The position numbers and the translations under genes are program-made. The notes under the pieces were generated by a model. It ran no database searches and had not been told where the DNA came from. It saw only the letters and a program-made list of their open reading frames with translations. Below are positions 34,118 through 43,343 of a stretch of 64,000 nt of DNA, piece after piece. The first letter of the stretch is position 1. Every line of letters starts with the position of its first letter. Source of the stretch: Aestuariivita sp964402685 (lineage in GTDB: Bacteria > Pseudomonadota > Alphaproteobacteria > Rhodobacterales > Rhodobacteraceae); assembly GCA_964402685.1 (NCBI GenBank), contig CAYODE010000001.1, positions 1 to 64,000 of the forward strand. The letters are read 5' to 3'.

Positions 34118-36939
34118 TCGCTGCGTCCTTTTTTGGTCCGCGCATGGTCTGCGGCTGCTTGCGAAATTTGCCTCAGGTCCGGCGGCTTGGCAAACACTGC
34201 CTTCACGGAAGGTGTCGACAATCGCGGATCTGCCAGGCGTCGCGATAAGGCCGTCAGAATAACAACAGGGAGTTCGGGTGCGACAGCCGCCACTGCTTCC
34301 ACCAAATCGCCCCCATTCATCTCTCCCATGTTGTAATCTGAAATGATCATAGACCATGGTTCAGGATCGTCCCGGACACTTTCGATCGCAAGATCCGGGT
34401 CTGTGACAACCGCCACCTCCGCGCCCAGCGCTTCGAGATAGGTTCCCACGACATGCGCTACGTCTTCTTCGTCGTCGACGACAAGGATCAGGTGTCCCGT
34501 CAGATCGTTGTGGCCGTGAGCAGGAGCCTCTGTCGGCGCAAGGTCAGTGCTGTGTCCAGTGGGCCAATAGATGGTGAACCGGGTGCCGCGACCGGGCTCC
34601 GTGTCGACATGGATAGCACCGTCGTTGCTGATGACCATAGACGCGACCGTTGCCAAACCCAGTCCCGAGCCTTGGGCGCCTTTGGTGGTAAAATACGGCT
34701 CAAAAATATCTTCGACGACATCTGTTTGAATTCCTGGACCATCATCCTCGACATAAAGTTCGGCGTAAGAACGGTCCGGATCGATGAGCCCAAGATTGGG
34801 CGTCATTGCTTCCGTCAAGGATGAGAGGGACGACGCGACTTTCAGAGTGCCACCAGCAGCCCCCAAGGCGTCCTGAGCGTTCAACAAAAGGTTCAGAACA
34901 ATCCGCGTGACTTCCGTGGGGCTGCCAAGAACCAAAATCGGGCTTTCCCCAAGATCCGTTTGTAGCGAAACACCTGGGTTCACGTTGCCAGATAGCAAGT
35001 TGACCGCTGATTTGATCGCTTCGCGCAGATCAAATTCGGAAATGTCGCCGGTGTTACGTCCCAGATCCAGAAGTCTGTTCACCAGATAGGCAGCTTGAGT
35101 TCCCGCTGCCGCAATACGATCTGCGTGAATCTTAAGTTTTTCGTTTGCCGTATCGTCCCCACTAATCAACGTGGCCGAACCTGTAATGGCTGACAAAAGA
35201 TTATTGAAATCGTGCGCAAGCCCCGCAGCCATCTGCGACAAGATCTGTTGACGACGCGCAAGATCCAGCTGTTCAGTCAGTTCAAACTGTTTGTTGCGAA
35301 TGGCACGCTGTTTCGTGATATCGCGAACGATCAAGATGACACCAACGCGGTCGACCTGTTTCAGCACCACATCGTGCCAGCGTCGATCATCCCCTTCCGG
35401 GCCGTACACAAGACGTAGGTTCGCTTGGCCTTCTGCCTTTAGTACGTCGGTCGTTGCATCTATCCGCTCCTTGTTGTTGTCGGCCAGGTATTTTGCCGAC
35501 CACGCGCGGCCAATCAGCTGCACCTCGGACGATACGTCAAACAAACTGCACAGACTCGGATTTGCGTAAACCACGCGGCCATCCGCGTCTGCAATAGCGA
35601 TCCCGTCAGGCGCGTTTTCTATCGCGGCCACCCGACCGCGCAATGTGCGTTCTGTTGATTTTAACGGGGTGATGTCAGTTGCGGATAAAACATACCCTCG
35701 TTCTACAGTTCTTTGAACGCGCAACAACAGTGTGCGGCCATCGGGCAATGACAATTCTTGCTGTGCTTGGGCTTCGACCATCGTCTTTGGGTCGAAGGAC
35801 GCAACATCTGGTTTTTGCGCCAGAATGGTCTCAGGAATGGTTTTGATATGTGCTGACAAATTGTCATGAAAATCTGTTCCTGGCATCCAATCGAGACCGG
35901 GCGCTGGCAAGATTTGTCCAAAGCGCTGATTGCTGAAAAGAACGGTAAGCGCCTCATCTACAAGCAAAAAACCGTCGTCTGTGTGTGAGAGAGCCTCGAA
36001 CATTCGGCGGCGGTTGAGTTCACTTTCCTCTTGCGCGCGCACCCTTGCTGACACGTCCGTTTGCGTTGCAACAAGATACTCGGCGGTGTCGTCAGGCCCT
36101 ACAACCGGAAACAGAGACAACTCGTTCCAGAACGGTTCCCCATCTTTGCGCTTGTTGCGCAGTACGAACGTTCCGGTGCCGTTCACACGAACAGTCTCGC
36201 GCAGGTCCGCTCTAATCTCAGAGGCAGGGTCTTCATCATTGAGGAACCGACAGTTTTGGCCCAGAACTTCCTCGCTGGAATACCCCGATAAGGCCTCGAA
36301 TGCTTTGTTTACGAATACGAGAGGATGGCCGCCGGTCTTTGCGTCAGCGATTGCAAACCCCGAAGAAGACCCGTCAATAACGGCGGCAAGCAGTCGATTG
36401 CGAGACTGTAATTCCAAGGCCTTCAAGCTTTGCTCAGCCATTCTGCTGATCCGTGTCAGGACTTGCCGATCGCTGTTGGTGAAACGTGCCCTGTCTTGAT
36501 GCAGAGCGATCAGCGCCCCTTTTTTGTCCCCTTCACCAAGAGAAATTGGTACTGACACCAAGCTTCGCAGAGCACCTTTGTGGTATTGGAAAACCTCTGA
36601 CCAAGGGTTCACTTCGGTAATGTCGACGACATTTCTTGCTTTTGCAAAGATTGGAACATTTGCGCTCTGATCGCTCAGACCGTCGAATACGGGATCGGTG
36701 GCATCGACCACGCGAATACCACCGTCTTCAAAAACAGACAGCAACCCTACCACATCCGCGCCCAACGCGCGTTGTGTCGTGGTCAAAAGGTTCGAGACGG
36801 CCTCCGGCACAGTCTCTGCAACCGAGAGAGTGTTTAAGACTTCGAACAACACATTTGCTTCGTTGAGCAGGCGTGCTTCCCGATCTCGGAGTTCCTGAAG
36901 TTCGACAAGGGCTTCGCGCAGGCGTTCGTCGTCAGGCAT
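34114..36939 (-). CDS. Soluble LOV/PAS/GAF hybrid histidine kinase with C-terminal receiver
   Basis: 941 residues, no membrane span. In order: coiled helix (1-30), GAF (about 30-175), LOV-type PAS (about 185-300) with the flavin-linking motif GQNCRFL (Cys230) and NKRKDGEPFWNELSLFPV, a second PAS (310-425), a third PAS (435-545), dimerisation domain with His576 in AGLAHDFNN, ATPase domain with N-box Asn687, DDGPGI and GSGLGLA, and a receiver with Asp868 in IISDYNM. It should be a light-responsive kinase. It lies 24 bp downstream of the FIST/NosP gene, the usual partner arrangement for NO-regulated kinases, so it may integrate light and heme/NO signals. Signal output goes through the next gene. 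Confidence 0.9.
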   Translation of the reverse strand: MPDDERLREALVELQELRDREARLLNEANVLFEVLNTLSVAETVPEAVSNLLTTTQRALGADVVGLLSVFEDGGIRVVDATDPVFDGLSDQSANVPIFAKARNVVDITEVNPWSEVFQYHKGALRSLVSVPISLGEGDKKGALIALHQDRARFTNSDRQVLTRISRMAEQSLKALELQSRNRLLAAVIDGSSSGFAIADAKTGGHPLVFVNKAFEALSGYSSEEVLGQNCRFLNDEDPASEIRADLRETVRVNGTGTFVLRNKRKDGEPFWNELSLFPVVGPDDTAEYLVATQTDVSARVRAQEESELNRRRMFEALSHTDDGFLLVDEALTVLFSNQRFGQILPAPGLDWMPGTDFHDNLSAHIKTIPETILAQKPDVASFDPKTMVEAQAQQELSLPDGRTLLLRVQRTVERGYVLSATDITPLKSTERTLRGRVAAIENAPDGIAIADADGRVVYANPSLCSLFDVSSEVQLIGRAWSAKYLADNNKERIDATTDVLKAEGQANLRLVYGPEGDDRRWHDVVLKQVDRVGVILIVRDITKQRAIRNKQFELTEQLDLARRQQILSQMAAGLAHDFNNLLSAITGSATLISGDDTANEKLKIHADRIAAAGTQAAYLVNRLLDLGRNTGDISEFDLREAIKSAVNLLSGNVNPGVSLQTDLGESPILVLGSPTEVTRIVLNLLLNAQDALGAAGGTLKVASSLSSLTEAMTPNLGLIDPDRSYAELYVEDDGPGIQTDVVEDIFEPYFTTKGAQGSGLGLATVASMVISNDGAIHVDTEPGRGTRFTIYWPTGHSTDLAPTEAPAHGHNDLTGHLILVVDDEEDVAHVVGTYLEALGAEVAVVTDPDLAIESVRDDPEPWSMIISDYNMGEMNGGDLVEAVAAVAPELPVVILTALSRRLADPRLSTPSVKAVFAKPPDLRQISQAAADHARTKKGRSE

Positions 36940-36963
36940 ACTGCTCCAATTGACCGGTCAGTT

Positions 36964-38145
36964 TTAGGCAGAAAAAACTAAGCATGAGATCATTAGGTTT
37001 CCGTGCCTGTTGCCGCCGCCGACCACTTTTCCTTGTTCCCCGAAGGAAAAGTGCGTCAAAAAAGGCGCGCCATCAAGGGCCGCGGTCGTTCCATCCAGAA
37101 CAACGTCCATCTTGTCGCGAATGCTCAACATGCAACCGCCGCAATAGACCATCAAAGCGCCAGCAATATCTTGCCCGGCCGGCGGGCGCGCTTGGCGCGC
37201 AACCCGTTCCGCACGCTGAGCCAGGGCAATAGATGTCCCCGACATTTGCGTGATTGTTTCGCCTGGGTTGAGATCTGCGAAAAGATCCATGGATCCGTCT
37301 GCATTTGAAATCGCGGGATGGGCCAGCAAATAGTGCGCGATGCCTTGGACCTGCGAAATCTCACGACCTATCGGCCAAAGCGTCGCCGCAGACAAAATAT
37401 TCTCTGTTTCTCCCGCCGATGGACTATCAAACACGGCATCGGTCCATTCATCATAGACTTCAAGAGCGGGACGGTTGTCTATTTCGATCAGCTTGCGTCC
37501 ATCGACTTTCGTCACTGTGCCTTGATGGCCTGTCGGCGCATATCCATTGAGGTAAGCGAAAGAGACTTCTGTCGACGGGAACAGCGCTGACACGACAACG
37601 GCCTGGTTTCCTGAAGTCTCGGCCGTCAGTACATACCAATCTCCGCTCACAGAGTTATCCGCAGCACTCCCGCCAATAATCGGTACGTCGGTGCCAATAA
37701 TGTCCTCAACACCCGCAAGTACCTGCTCTTCTTGGCCTGGTGTCGCAGTCACCCATACAACGTCTGGGATCTCACCATCACGGTCCGCTGCTGCCAACGC
37801 GCGTTTAGTTGCAACGCGGGCAGCGTCACGTGCGTCGTCTGTGATCGCATGATACCCGCTTCCGTAATCACCTCGAGGATCAGAAATCGCGAAAACGGCA
37901 ATTCCGGCCCCGTCTTGGGTGAAATCACCCGCGTCGGTCATTGTGCCCAAACAAGATGAGGCGGCGTGTGTTACGCGCGTGCCCAACTGGCCCAATTCAT
38001 GCCGCACCGCCTCTGCGTCATGGTCGGCATTCACGGCCGCGAAGACAAAAGACGGTTTGGGACACTCTTCCCGCAACGAAGACCGGATATCTCGGAACGC
38101 CGCAGTGGTATCCGTTTTGGTGCTATTGAATGTGTGTACGCGCAT
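36964..38145 (-). CDS. FIST-domain protein, NosP-type heme/NO sensor candidate
   Basis: 393 residues, FIST N then FIST C domains (THAASSCLGTMTDAG, VPIIGGSAADNSVSGDWY, and C-terminal LMVYCGGCMLSIRDKMD with HFSFGEQGKVVGGGNRHGNLM). No signal peptide or membrane span. The FIST family includes NosP, a heme protein that senses nitric oxide and controls co-encoded histidine kinases. The ATG at 38145 has AGGATAGAGG upstream. It sits between a globin gene and the hybrid kinase gene, 24 bp before the latter. Heme binding is inferred from family and context, not proven. Confidence 0.85.
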   Translation of the reverse strand: MRVHTFNSTKTDTTAAFRDIRSSLREECPKPSFVFAAVNADHDAEAVRHELGQLGTRVTHAASSCLGTMTDAGDFTQDGAGIAVFAISDPRGDYGSGYHAITDDARDAARVATKRALAAADRDGEIPDVVWVTATPGQEEQVLAGVEDIIGTDVPIIGGSAADNSVSGDWYVLTAETSGNQAVVVSALFPSTEVSFAYLNGYAPTGHQGTVTKVDGRKLIEIDNRPALEVYDEWTDAVFDSPSAGETENILSAATLWPIGREISQVQGIAHYLLAHPAISNADGSMDLFADLNPGETITQMSGTSIALAQRAERVARQARPPAGQDIAGALMVYCGGCMLSIRDKMDVVLDGTTAALDGAPFLTHFSFGEQGKVVGGGNRHGNLMISCLVFSA

Positions 38146-38232
38146 GAACCTCTATCCTTTCGGACAGGGTTTAGACGACGCGCACCGGCTTCGCTGCATC
38201 GCATGCGGATATGTGGCTATCCTAAAGTATAG

Positions 38233-38637
38233 TCAGCTTGGATAAGCCGACGGGAGCATGTGACCAACTAAACCACCGTAGGTGTCGACCCAATCTGTGG
38301 TGGCGTTTTCGTCAAACTCATCGCCCAAAATGGATTTAAGTGCTTCGATCAGGCATGCGCCCACCACGTCATAGTGTTCCGGAGCGACACCATAAGACAC
38401 ATGCCTTATTGCCAAATCGCGCGCGGCCGGGAGAAGAAGATCTGGCTCATCCAAATGATCAACGATGAAATTGAGAGTGTCGATCAGTTTGACGCCCTGC
38501 GTCTGCATATCGTTTTTGAACAGGGCCTGCGTTTGTGGCGCTTTTTGAAAGAGCAATGTATAAAACCTGCTGGCCAAGGCTTCTCGGTGGACGATAGCTT
38601 TGGCCCAAGTGTCTCGGACACGATCGTTTCTGTCCAT
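38233..38637 (-). CDS. Single-domain bacterial globin (flavohemoglobin-like)
   Basis: 134 residues, the size of a single-domain hemoglobin. The CD1 phenylalanine Phe40 (ALFKNDM), distal Gln47 and proximal His79 in AIRHVSYGV followed by PEHYDVVG match the globin domain of flavohemoglobins and Vitreoscilla hemoglobin; the reductase domain is absent. ATG at 38637 has AAGGCG upstream; longer in-frame starts to 38811 add no globin sequence. First gene of an operon with FIST/NosP, the hybrid kinase and its response regulator, so it may bind or detoxify NO, or supply oxygen/NO sensing. Confidence 0.9.
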   Translation of the reverse strand: MDRNDRVRDTWAKAIVHREALASRFYTLLFQKAPQTQALFKNDMQTQGVKLIDTLNFIVDHLDEPDLLLPAARDLAIRHVSYGVAPEHYDVVGACLIEALKSILGDEFDENATTDWVDTYGGLVGHMLPSAYPS

Positions 38638-38708
38638 ATTCAAACGCCTTAACACAACCTGCTGCACCCTACATCGACCGATCGACAAAACACCAGAGTC
38701 CTGACCGA

Positions 38709-38728
38709 AAATGCCGTATCCGGCATTT
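38709..38728. promoter_or_regulatory. Inverted repeat upstream of the globin-NosP operon
   Basis: AAATGCCG-TATC-CGGCATTT, exact 8-bp arms with a 4-bp spacer, about 70-90 bp upstream of the globin start codon. It lies where an activator or repressor site is expected; no known operator consensus is matched by eye. Confidence 0.45.
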
Positions 38729-38882
38729 GATCGTTGCCGGCGCACAAGACCGCCGAGAGCAGCACCTGGCCGTTGAAAGAGCATCTCTCTGGGTCCTGAT
38801 GCAGCCAGCATTCTACCCGTTCTCTACAGACGCGGTGTGCAATGCATGGGAACCGGTTGTTGAGGGAATGTTTGCAACAAGC

Positions 38883-40319
38883 TTAATTTACGCGTCGAAC
38901 CACAAGATTGCGGATTTCGGTTAAGTCATTCATCGCAAATCGAACTCCTTCGCGCCCAAGACCAGAGTCCTTTACTCCCCCATAAGGCATGTTGTCGACG
39001 CGGTAGGACGGAACATCGTTAATGATGATCCCGCCAACATCGAGACGATCCCAAGCATCAAACATCTTGAAGAGGTCCCGAGTGAAGACGCCCGCTTGGA
39101 GGCCGAATTTACTGTCGTTTACTTCCGTCAGTGCGCTGTCGAAGTCGCTGAATTTTGAGAGGATGGCGAGAGGGCCAAAGGCTTCTTCGCGATAGGCATT
39201 ACTGCTACGATCGACGTTTTCCAAGAGTGTCGCTTCAAGCATGTTGGCTTTGCACTCGCCGCCGCAGAGCAGAGTAGCGCCGCCAGCGACCGCATCGTCG
39301 ATCCAACCTTTTAGGCGCTGTGCTTCTCCGGTCGAGATCATGGGGCCTATGAAGGTTTCGGGATCCTTTGGATCACCAGCTACCAAACCCTTTGTGCGTT
39401 CCACAAGCATGTCTCGAAAAGTCTCATACACAGCTTCGTGGATGATGATCCTTTGAACACCGATGCAACTTTGACCTGACTGGTAGAAGGCACCGAAAAC
39501 CACCCTTTCTAAAGCATCACCAAGATCAGCATCATGATCGACGATGACGGCAGCGTTGCCGCCGAGCTCTAGTATTACCGGCTTCTTGCCTGCCTTGGCC
39601 TTCAAATCCCAACCTACGCCGGGTGATCCGGTGAAACTAAGAAGCTTCAGGCGTTCGTCCATCGTGAATAAATCCGCTCCATGGCGGGTTGCGGGAAGAA
39701 TTGAGAACGCGCCTTTGGGAAGGTCGGTTTCGGCCAAGGTTTCCCCGATAATCAACGCACCGAGCGGTGTTTTCGAAGCAGGCTTCATCACGAAAGGGCA
39801 ACCCACAGCCAAAGCAGGGGCGATTTTGTGCGCCGCCAGATTGAGCGGGAAATTGAACGGTGAAATGAAACTGCAGGGTCCGATCGGCACCCGTTTCCAC
39901 ATGCCTTGATAGCCGCGCGCACGTTCGGAAATGTCCAAAGGCTGCACTTCGCCGTAATTGCGCACGGCCTCTTCCGCGGCAATGCGAAACGTGTCGATCA
40001 ATCGGGTAACCTCACCCTCAGCATCCTTGATCGGCTTTCCGGCCTCGACGCAAAGAGCGTAGGCGAGTTCATCAAAACGCTCCCTAAATCGTCTCACACA
40101 GTGGTTGAGGACATTTTGGCGTTCGAAGCTAGCCATGCGCGCCATAGGTTCGGCGGCTTTTACCGCGCCGGCGATAGCCTCTTCGATGAGGTCCGGCGTG
40201 GCAAGCGCGGTCCGGAACGCGAGCTCATTGGTGTATTTATCGGTCACTTCGAGATCGGTATTCGGTTGAACCGCCTCGTTGTTGAGATATAGCGGATAGA
40301 TGTCTTTCAGTATGGTCAT
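38883..40319 (-). CDS. NAD(P)-dependent aldehyde dehydrogenase
   Basis: 478 residues, standard length. Catalytic Cys285 in YQSGQSCIGVQR, general base Glu251 in ILELGGNAA, transition-state Asn156 in ISPFNFP and cofactor-binding FTGSPGVG. A soluble aldehyde-to-acid oxidation is expected. It starts 5 bp after the stop of the acetolactate synthase-like gene, and the coding frames look co-expressed; the pair could act as a 2-oxo acid decarboxylation and aldehyde oxidation pathway. The substrate is not deducible from sequence. Confidence 0.93.
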   Translation of the reverse strand: MTILKDIYPLYLNNEAVQPNTDLEVTDKYTNELAFRTALATPDLIEEAIAGAVKAAEPMARMASFERQNVLNHCVRRFRERFDELAYALCVEAGKPIKDAEGEVTRLIDTFRIAAEEAVRNYGEVQPLDISERARGYQGMWKRVPIGPCSFISPFNFPLNLAAHKIAPALAVGCPFVMKPASKTPLGALIIGETLAETDLPKGAFSILPATRHGADLFTMDERLKLLSFTGSPGVGWDLKAKAGKKPVILELGGNAAVIVDHDADLGDALERVVFGAFYQSGQSCIGVQRIIIHEAVYETFRDMLVERTKGLVAGDPKDPETFIGPMISTGEAQRLKGWIDDAVAGGATLLCGGECKANMLEATLLENVDRSSNAYREEAFGPLAILSKFSDFDSALTEVNDSKFGLQAGVFTRDLFKMFDAWDRLDVGGIIINDVPSYRVDNMPYGGVKDSGLGREGVRFAMNDLTEIRNLVVRRVN

Positions 40320-40324
40320 TTTGA

Positions 40325-41971
40325 TCAGACCTTCGCGCTCAGTTCCTTGATCTTGATGTTCAGGATTTCGTCGTTTTCGCTATAATCGACAGGGCAATCG
40401 ATCAGGTGGACACCGTCGGTTGACGTGCAATGGTCCAGCGTTTCACGCAGGTTGTCCGCGCTCTCGATCCTATGGCCCGAGGCACCGTAGCTTTCGGCGT
40501 ATTTGACGAAATCCGGATTGCCATAGCTCAGACCCCAATCTTTGAAGCCCATATTGGCCTGTTTCCACCGGATCATCCCGTAACTGTCATCGCGCAGAAC
40601 AAGAATAGTCAAATTCAGACCAAGTCGGACCGCCGTTTCCATCTCTTGAGAGTTCATCATGAACCCGCCATCGCCACAAATCGCCATTACCTTGCGATCA
40701 GGATACAGCATGGCAGACATCATCGCTGAGGGCAGACCTGCGCCCATCGTGGCCAGCGCATTGTCCAAGAGCACGGTATTCGGCTTGGTGGCGGCATAGT
40801 TGCGGGCGAACCAGATCTTGTAGACCCCATTGTCGAGAGCAATGATCCCATTGCCAGGCATGGCATCCCGCACGACTTTCACCAGATGAGGTGGAAAGAT
40901 CGGAAAACGCGCGTCTTCGGCAAGGGTTTCGGCATGTGACTTGTCCGCCTGTTGCGCTCGGTACATTGCGTCGAAATTCCATTCCGAGGACACAACGATG
41001 TCTTCCTTTATCTGCCAGATGGCGTTGCCGATATCGCCGATAACTTCCACCTGTGGGAAGTAAACCGGATCGATGTCGGCGGAGTTCATTGAAATGTGGA
41101 TGACTTCCGTGCCGCCCCGTTCCATAAAAAAAGGCGGTTTTTCAATGACGTCGTGACCGACGTTTAGAATGAGATCTGCCGCGTCGATGGCCCGATGCAC
41201 GAAATCTCCGGCCGAAAGTGCTGCGCAGCCCATGAAGTGTTTGCTGTTCTCGTTCACGACCCCTTTGCCAAGCTGGGTCGTAACGAATGGAATGCCAGTC
41301 TTGTCGATGAATTGCGTCAGCATCCGGCTGGTCGTCGTGCGATTGGCCCCACCGCCAAGAACCAAGATGGGCGACTTGGCCTCCTCAATTTTCCTGACGG
41401 CTGCGCGGATGGCCTTAGCTTCGGCTACAGGACGGCGGGTAACACTGCGTTGGATTGCAGTGGAGTCGGTTTGCTCTGCTGCGACGTCCTCTGGAAATTC
41501 GATATGGGTCGCGCCAGGCTTTTCTTGTTCTGCCAAGCGAACAGCCTCGCGGACGCGGCTTGGGATATTGTCCGCTCCGGCGAGCTGGTGAGTGAACTTC
41601 GTAATCGGGCCCATCATATCGACGACGTCCAGGATCTGAAACCTGCCCTGTTTGGAATGCTTGATGGGCTTTTGACCGGTCACCATCAGCATCGGCATAC
41701 CTCCGAGTTGGGCATAGGCTGCTGTCGTCACGAGGTTGGTCGCACCTGGCCCCAACGTGGCCATGCATACCCCGACCTTGCCGGTGTGGCGGCCGTAGGT
41801 CGCTGCCATGAAGCCGGCGCCTTGTTCGTGCCGCGTTAAAATCAATCTGATTTTCTTAGACCGCGAAAGGCTATCCAGCATGTCCAGGTTTTCTTCACCG
41901 GGAACCGCGAAGATGTACTCAACACCTTCTTGTTCCAAGCACGAAACAAAAAGATCCGATGCTTTCGTCAT
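40325..41971 (-). CDS. Thiamine-diphosphate enzyme of the acetolactate synthase large-subunit family
   Basis: 548 residues with a complete three-domain layout. The catalytic Glu49 is in TRHEQGAGFMAA, the thiamine-binding motif is GDGGFMMNSQE, and ATLGPGATNLVTT is conserved. It lacks an adjacent acetolactate synthase small-subunit gene, and the aldehyde dehydrogenase follows at 5 bp, suggesting a catabolic decarboxylase/ligase and not the biosynthetic enzyme. It is the first gene of this operon, divergent from the PhyH-type oxygenase gene; the 287-bp region between contains a 14-bp palindrome. Confidence 0.88.
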   Translation of the reverse strand: MTKASDLFVSCLEQEGVEYIFAVPGEENLDMLDSLSRSKKIRLILTRHEQGAGFMAATYGRHTGKVGVCMATLGPGATNLVTTAAYAQLGGMPMLMVTGQKPIKHSKQGRFQILDVVDMMGPITKFTHQLAGADNIPSRVREAVRLAEQEKPGATHIEFPEDVAAEQTDSTAIQRSVTRRPVAEAKAIRAAVRKIEEAKSPILVLGGGANRTTTSRMLTQFIDKTGIPFVTTQLGKGVVNENSKHFMGCAALSAGDFVHRAIDAADLILNVGHDVIEKPPFFMERGGTEVIHISMNSADIDPVYFPQVEVIGDIGNAIWQIKEDIVVSSEWNFDAMYRAQQADKSHAETLAEDARFPIFPPHLVKVVRDAMPGNGIIALDNGVYKIWFARNYAATKPNTVLLDNALATMGAGLPSAMMSAMLYPDRKVMAICGDGGFMMNSQEMETAVRLGLNLTILVLRDDSYGMIRWKQANMGFKDWGLSYGNPDFVKYAESYGASGHRIESADNLRETLDHCTSTDGVHLIDCPVDYSENDEILNIKIKELSAKV

Positions 41972-42004
41972 AAGACAGAAAATCTCCGTAGCTTAAAGGG
42001 CGAC

Positions 42005-42018
42005 CAACACGCGTGTTG
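42005..42018. promoter_or_regulatory. 14-bp palindrome upstream of the acetolactate synthase-like gene
   Basis: CAACACGCGTGTTG, a perfect palindrome 34 bp upstream of the minus-strand start in the divergent intergenic region. Position suits a repressor site; no regulator gene is adjacent to name it. Confidence 0.35.
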
Positions 42019-42258
42019 CTAAACGACCCTAACTGTATAGTGCTCACGGATGAAATGCTTTGTTTTGCAGTCGTGCTGTTAAAAGCAGAATGGTCAGGAG
42101 CGCGCCGTCAACTCCATGCCTTCCACTGACCGACCGGAAAAGATGCTGCGGCTGCGGCCTACTTTGGGCTCCATTCTCTGCACGCGCAAAGCAATCTAGA
42201 CACATGGAAAGCATCCCGATTAGTCTTGGTCACAGGGTCGTCATGAAGGACAGATGTT

Positions 42259-43060
42259 GTGAACTATGCCCCAATACGCGAGATTACTGAGAGCGAAATA
42301 GACACATACAAACAAGATGGCGTTGTTTGCCTGCGCCAGTTCTTTGATACCAATACTGTTGAACTCCTGCGCGACATGGCAGAAGAAAACACGCGCAATC
42401 CAAGCCCCATGGCGGTTGATGCATCTCGCGAAGGAACTGGGCGTTTTTTTGGGGATACCTTCGTTTGGGCTCATCACGACCCACTCAAAGACTTTATCTG
42501 GTCGTCACCGGCTGCGGATATGGCTGGGGCCGTGTTGCAGTCAAGCAAGGTCAACGTGATTTTTGACCAGTTCCTGATTAAGGACCCTGGCACGTCTACG
42601 CGAACCCTTTGGCACCACGATCAGACATATTGGCCCGTAGCGGGGGATCAGGTTGCGACGATGTGGATCGCATTGGATCCTGTGACAAACGCGACCGGCG
42701 CCGTCGAGTACATCAAAGGCTCACACAAATGGGGCCAGCGGTTCAAGGCGGTGTCGTTCAAAGACAAAGACCTCTACAAAGAAGATCTCCCCGATGTACC
42801 GGATATTGATGCGAACCGAGATCAGTATGATTTCGTCCAATACGAGATGCAGCCAGGCGATTGTACCTTGCATCACGGCCTCACTGTGCACGGGGCACCG
42901 GGAAACTCCAGCCTGACGCAAAAGCGCCGTGCCTATATTGTCCGTTGGGCGGGTGATGACGTAACCTATGACCCCCGCCCCAACCTTCAACCGATGCTAC
43001 GCGACCCAGGCATTGTGCCAGGTTCTCCCTTAGATTCCGATCTGTTTCCAGTGGTTAGGC
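42259..43060 (+). CDS. Phytanoyl-CoA dioxygenase (PhyH) family oxygenase, truncated by the assembly gap
   Basis: 267 residues before a run of N. The Fe(II)-binding HxD is in LWHHDQTYW (His119, Asp121) and the distal His211 in LTVHGAPGNSS, with a following KRRAYIVRWAGDD; thus the catalytic core is intact and only the last residues fall in the gap. The GTG start has AAGGA about nine bases upstream. It would hydroxylate a small molecule with 2-oxoglutarate. What joins it to the genes beyond the gap is unknown, though the right-hand set includes a second oxygenase of another family. Confidence 0.85.
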
Positions 43061-43160
43061 NNNNNNNNNNNNNNNNNNNNNNNNNNNNNNNNNNNNNNNN
43101 NNNNNNNNNNNNNNNNNNNNNNNNNNNNNNNNNNNNNNNNNNNNNNNNNNNNNNNNNNNN
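43061..43160. other. Assembly gap (100 N)
   Basis: Exactly 100 consecutive N, the usual placeholder for a scaffold join of unknown true length. The PhyH-like reading frame cannot be followed across it and any gene apparently running through the N run is an artefact. The 183 bases to its right (43161-43343) contain no recognisable gene end, though one frame (ILALPFMVTVGFSRILLGN) is open from the gap. Confidence 0.98.
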
Positions 43161-43343
43161 TCAAAAAGTCGATCTTGGCCCTCCCGTTTATGGTCACGGT
43201 CGGATTTTCTCGCATTCTCCTCGGCAACCTGAAGGGGCATCGAAATTGCGTCTCTTCAGGCAGAAATCCCCGTCCAGACTTGGACGTGTGAAGCCCTTAT
43301 TTCTGCAGCGCTCTCTGCCCTGCACAACAGCCAGGAGAAGACC

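Noticed and set aside
34114..36939. Kinase as an ordinary PAS kinase without photosensory role
   Set aside because: The GQNCRFL motif with cysteine and the KDGEPFWNELSLFPV strand are specific to LOV domains, so the light-sensing reading is kept.
40325..41971. Biosynthetic acetolactate synthase IlvB
   Set aside because: No adjacent small subunit gene and a tightly coupled aldehyde dehydrogenase make a catabolic role more likely.
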